From DASQUP01 sp035641235 (GTDB taxonomy: Bacteria > Actinomycetota > CADDZG01 > WHSQ01): a stretch of 5,750 nucleotides of DNA. Both the position numbers and the translations under genes were made by a program. The notes under the pieces were generated by a model. That model ran no database searches, had not been told where the DNA came from, and was given only the letters and a program-made list of their open reading frames with translations. Of the stretch, positions 3,475 through 5,750 are shown in pieces. Each line of letters starts with the position of its first letter. Position 1 is the stretch's first letter. The stretch spans positions 1-5,750 of the forward strand of contig DASQUP010000013.1 in the NCBI GenBank assembly GCA_035641235.1, written 5' to 3'.

Positions 3475-4290
3475 ATGCCCCTTGCGGAACTCGACGACGT
3501 CACCCTCCACTACCAAACGCGCGGCGAGGGCTCTTCTGTTATCGGAGTCATGGGGTTCGGACTTGACCAGCGATTTTGGGCCGGTCAAATCCCCACGATC
3601 ACGGCCCAGAACACGTTCATAACCTTCGACAACAGGGGCACGGGGACGTCGACCGGCCCGCTCCCGAGGTCGATGAGCGAGATGGCCTCAGACGCCGTAG
3701 GCCTTATGGACACCCTGGGGCTCGACCGGACGATCGTGTTCGGCGTCTCGATGGGTGGAGCGGTGGCCCAGCACATGGCCCTCGAGTATCCGGAGCGAGT
3801 GAGGGCGGTGATCCTGGCGGTGACCTGGGCGCGGCCGATCGAGTACATGAGGCGGGAGGCAGAGCTTGTTCGGAGCCTCCTGGCAACGGCGGGAGAGGAT
3901 GCCTTCGTGGAGGCTTCGATACTCCACCTCTTCACGCCGCAGTTCTTCGAGGTCGGGCGCGACGCAATCGAGCAGATGATCAGAGCGTTCTCCGCCGGAG
4001 GAGCGCCGCCCGTTCCCACCGTGGAGGTGCTGACCGCCCAACTGGATGCGATCGCCGAGCACAACACGCTGGCGGAGCTTCACCGCATCTCGTGTCCGAC
4101 ACTGGTTGTAGGTGGGCGCTTCGACATGACCGTCCCGTTCTTTGCATCCGAGGAGATTGCGCGCGCCATACCGGACGCCGAGTTCGAAGCGTTCGATTCG
4201 GGTCACGGCCTGATGCTCGAGCAGATGGACGCTTTTAACGCGCGGCTCGGCAAGTTCCTCATCGAGGTCGAGGAACGGACCGCGCCTTGA
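3475..4290 (+). CDS. Alpha/beta-fold hydrolase
   Basis: A complete 271-aa cytoplasmic serine hydrolase with no signal peptide. The catalytic triad is readable: Ser92 in the nucleophile elbow GVSMGG, Asp217 in GGRFDMTVP, and His244 in DSGHGLMLE. The oxyanion-hole region is MGFGLDQRFW (about 26-35), where many relatives have an HG-x motif. FDNRGTGTSTG (51-61) is the usual strand 4 motif (D-x-R-G-x-G-x-S). The cap region is about residues 120-200. Length and motifs resemble the 3-oxoadipate enol-lactonase/haloperoxidase-like group, whose members cleave esters, lactones or C-C bonds; the substrate cannot be predicted. The ATG at 3475 is preferred because the product then begins MPLAELDDVTLHYQTRGEG as in the family, and because of the -10-like TACTAT. 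A TTG at 3454 would add seven residues without a ribosome binding site. It is a single gene, with a hairpin directly after the stop. Confidence 0.9.
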   Translation: MPLAELDDVTLHYQTRGEGSSVIGVMGFGLDQRFWAGQIPTITAQNTFITFDNRGTGTSTGPLPRSMSEMASDAVGLMDTLGLDRTIVFGVSMGGAVAQHMALEYPERVRAVILAVTWARPIEYMRREAELVRSLLATAGEDAFVEASILHLFTPQFFEVGRDAIEQMIRAFSAGGAPPVPTVEVLTAQLDAIAEHNTLAELHRISCPTLVVGGRFDMTVPFFASEEIARAIPDAEFEAFDSGHGLMLEQMDAFNARLGKFLIEVEERTAP

Positions 4291-4291
4291 G

Positions 4292-4349
4292 GCGACCCTT
4301 CCGCTTTCGGCCCTTCCCGCAGCATCGGCCGCCGAAAGGCAAGGGTCGC
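4292..4349 (+). terminator. Long hairpin after the hydrolase gene
   Basis: GCGACCCTT (4292-4300) pairs with AAGGGTCGC (4341-4349), and after a small internal loop CTTTCGG (4304-4310) pairs with CCGAAAG (4332-4338). That gives 16 bp in two helices with a 21-nt loop, starting 1 nt past the stop codon. There is no T-run, as is common for actinobacterial terminators. It may instead protect the mRNA 3' end. Confidence 0.65.
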
Positions 4350-4386
4350 TTAGGTAACGCGCCGTACCCAAGAAAGGTTTTGTAAT

Positions 4387-4531
4387 CCGGCGGGCCGTCA
4401 AGTAGAAGTCGAGGGTTTCTTACAGTAACGGTCGAGGCCTTGCGTGCGGCGCCTCAGAGATTTATGTTGGGCCGGTACCTCGCAGAGATAAGTAGGTTCC
4501 GGCCGAACGTCACTGCGGGGTACATTTTTTT
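4387..4531 (+). ncRNA. Possible small RNA ending at a second plus-strand terminator
   Basis: This stretch lies between the hairpin ending the hydrolase gene and a separate, one-directional plus-strand terminator, with no coding frame that looks real. A -10-like TGTAAT (4381-4386) would start a transcript near 4393, giving an RNA of about 140 nt. Internal pairing includes GAGGC/GCCTC (4434-4438 with 4451-4455) and the terminator stem. No -35 consensus is visible and no known RNA family is recognised. The simpler alternative is that the second terminator is only a backup for the hydrolase gene. Confidence 0.25.
4475..4531 (+). terminator. Intrinsic plus-strand terminator with T7 run
   Basis: GTACCTCGCAG (4475-4485) pairs with CTGCGGGGTAC (4513-4523) over 11 bp with one G-U pair. 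The 27-nt loop holds a small inner hairpin (GTTC/GAAC, 4496-4508). A and then seven T follow (4524-4531). On the minus strand no T-run follows the stem, so it acts on plus-strand transcripts only. It faces the convergent L,D-transpeptidase gene. Confidence 0.75.
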
Positions 4532-4584
4532 CCGAACTGGTCGCAACCGGCCGCGGAGTCCCGGAATGAGCGCCGAGGGTTCGA

Positions 4585-5750
4585 CTAGGCGTCTTGCTTC
4601 TTCTTGTCCTTGCCCTCGCTGTCGCGCTCCGCATCACTCTCGGCGTCGACAACGCTCGTAGAGCCATACAGCGGGCGCGCCGGTGCAGCGTTGATGGACA
4701 CGATGGGAGTGCCGACCTCGATCAGGTCGTACAACTCGATGACATCTTCGTTGGACAGGCGGACGCAGCCGTGCGAGGCGTTGTATCCGAGCGAGTAGGT
4801 GGCGTTCGTACCATGGAACCTGATTGCGGCGGCAGACCAGTTGAGCGCGCGCAGACCGAGGGGGTTGCTCGGACCTGGTGGAATCGATTCGGGCATGTCG
4901 GCACCCCATCCGTCGGGCGACGGATTCACCCACGTCGGCATGAACCTCTTCTCCGTGATTTCCCACAAGCCGGTTGGGGTTGGGAATTCGGGCAGTCCGG
5001 TTGCCACAACCCACTCTCGCTTTATCTTGCCGTCCTCGTAGTAGTACAGCTTGTTCTCGCCGATGCGGACGAGAAGCACCTGCTTGTAAGCGTCCCTGGT
5101 AACGGTGGGAGCGATCTTCGATACCGTGAGGTCGACACTCGACCCGCCGTTCGCAAACGCCGCCCTGAGGTCTTTGACGCTTTTGTTGACTCGAACGGTC
5201 CGGCCCTCTTGCTCCTTGACGATGTCAACCCAGCCGCTCGAGTAGTCGAGCTCCGCATCGCGCGGATCGCGGTCGAGCGCGGCCGCCAGCCCTTCTATGA
5301 ATCCTTTGGTCCCTTTGCGGGGGTACTTGATCGCTACGTCGCGGTTGAATCCAAGGTCGTCACCGAACAAACGCATCCGCGTCTTCTCGACGAACGTCAC
5401 ATCGTTGCTGACGGAGAGTGCTGAGTCGACTGCTTTTCGCGCGTCGCTCCTGGCTCCGAGCTCCTTGGGCGTTACCGTCCACGACTTGTCACCCCAGGTA
5501 ACAGTGACTTCGCGTGTCAGCTGCGGGCGGATTACCTTCTGAACTGCCTGGAGGGCCTCGTCGCGTGTCATTCCACCGATGTCGACCCCGGCCACAGCGG
5601 CTCCCGGCAGGATCTTGCCCTCGTATTTCTTGGAGAAGTCGTAGCCCGCATACGAGATACCTGCAACGCCGATCAAGAGCAGCCCGAGAATGATCCCTGC
5701 GACGATCGCCGTTTTCTTCCCCGGGCGGGGGAAGCGGCGCCTCGACGTCG
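4585..5750 (-). CDS. L,D-transpeptidase with VanW-like and YkuD domains (5' end outside window)
   Basis: A cell-wall enzyme that makes 3-3 peptidoglycan cross-links or attaches proteins to the wall. About 388 codons are visible and the frame runs off the right edge, so the true start is unseen; a TTG at 5676 lies inside the membrane segment and is not the start. In order: a basic stretch (RRRFPRPGKK, about 5713-5742), a transmembrane helix (IVAGIILGLL then IGVAGISYA), a peptidoglycan-binding VanW-like region (VAGVDIGGMTRDEALQAV, up to about 5107), then the YkuD catalytic domain (about 5085-4680). Catalytic residues are visible as FHGT (His, codon 4813-4815) and SHGCVRL (Cys, codon 4765-4767). 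The C-terminal tail is charged (ESDAERDSEGKDKKKQDA) and probably disordered. It converges on the hydrolase gene. Confidence 0.92.
   Translation of the reverse strand, partial: TSRRRFPRPGKKTAIVAGIILGLLLIGVAGISYAGYDFSKKYEGKILPGAAVAGVDIGGMTRDEALQAVQKVIRPQLTREVTVTWGDKSWTVTPKELGARSDARKAVDSALSVSNDVTFVEKTRMRLFGDDLGFNRDVAIKYPRKGTKGFIEGLAAALDRDPRDAELDYSSGWVDIVKEQEGRTVRVNKSVKDLRAAFANGGSSVDLTVSKIAPTVTRDAYKQVLLVRIGENKLYYYEDGKIKREWVVATGLPEFPTPTGLWEITEKRFMPTWVNPSPDGWGADMPESIPPGPSNPLGLRALNWSAAAIRFHGTNATYSLGYNASHGCVRLSNEDVIELYDLIEVGTPIVSINAAPARPLYGSTSVVDAESDAERDSEGKDKKKQDA

Noticed and set aside
3436..3588. N-terminal extension of the LPTTG protein to 168 aa.
   Set aside because: It would put 51 residues before a clear signal peptide and runs antisense through the hydrolase gene. 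The AGGAGG site supports 3435.
3688..4401. Long minus-strand open frame (237 codons) opposite the hydrolase gene.
   Set aside because: It is antisense to a complete alpha/beta hydrolase and is rich in Arg/His shadow codons. There is no ribosome binding site or motif.
4594..5424. Long plus-strand open frame (276 codons) opposite the L,D-transpeptidase gene.
   Set aside because: It is antisense to a gene with clear catalytic motifs. The product has no recognisable domain; long antisense frames are normal in GC-rich DNA.
1..5750. Search for tRNA, rRNA, CRISPR, attachment sites, transposase genes and a defence-type gene cluster.
   Set aside because: No T-arm pattern (GGTTCGANTCC), regularly spaced repeats, transposase motif or toxin-antitoxin pair was seen on either strand.

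Overview
The window is GC-rich, densely coding DNA that looks like a chromosomal segment of a deep-branching actinobacterium. The evidence is a DUF3499 protein (a family I know from Actinobacteria), an LPTTG sortase-type surface protein, a VanW-like/YkuD L,D-transpeptidase, a GerMN/Gmad2 lipoprotein, GTG and TTG codons used as possible starts, and three genes with a leaderless-type start. I cannot name the genus. I see no tRNA, rRNA, CRISPR array, insertion sequence or phage gene.

Layout from left to right. (1) 11-916, minus: a GerMN/Gmad2 lipoprotein. (2) 1018-1731, plus: a GNAT-type acetyltransferase, divergent from gene 1 across a 101-bp gap that holds a small palindrome. (3) 1732-2049: no convincing gene, but many inverted repeats, including a perfect 13-bp pair. 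(4) 2979 down to 2050, minus: a compact cluster of small cysteine-containing proteins. These are DUF3499, then a DUF6788-like protein joined to it by an ATGA stop/start overlap, then after a 181-bp leader with a 14-bp perfect dyad, a 61-aa zinc-ribbon protein. (5) 3435-3082, minus: a 117-aa secreted LPTTG protein that ends in a 14-bp tandem repeat and is followed by a strong hairpin terminator. (6) 3475-4290, plus: a complete alpha/beta hydrolase, divergent from gene 5 across 39 bp. (7) 4291-4584: a gap between convergent genes, with a long hairpin and then a second, textbook plus-strand terminator. That arrangement leaves room for a small RNA. (8) 4585-5750, minus: a membrane-anchored L,D-transpeptidase whose 5' end lies beyond the right edge.

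Functional theme. Three of the genes make envelope proteins: the lipoprotein, the putative sortase substrate and the peptidoglycan cross-linking enzyme. The zinc-ribbon/DUF3499/DUF6788 cluster is of unknown function; in mycobacteria a DUF3499 gene lies beside the phosphomannomutase gene, but no such gene is visible here. The alpha/beta hydrolase and the acetyltransferase are single genes whose substrates cannot be read from sequence.

The items most worth a second look are the structured intergenic regions (1732-2049, 2250-2350, 4350-4531), the cysteine-rich minigene cluster, and the repeated TANNNT-N7-start-codon arrangement. I do not see a clearly new multi-gene system such as a defence island.
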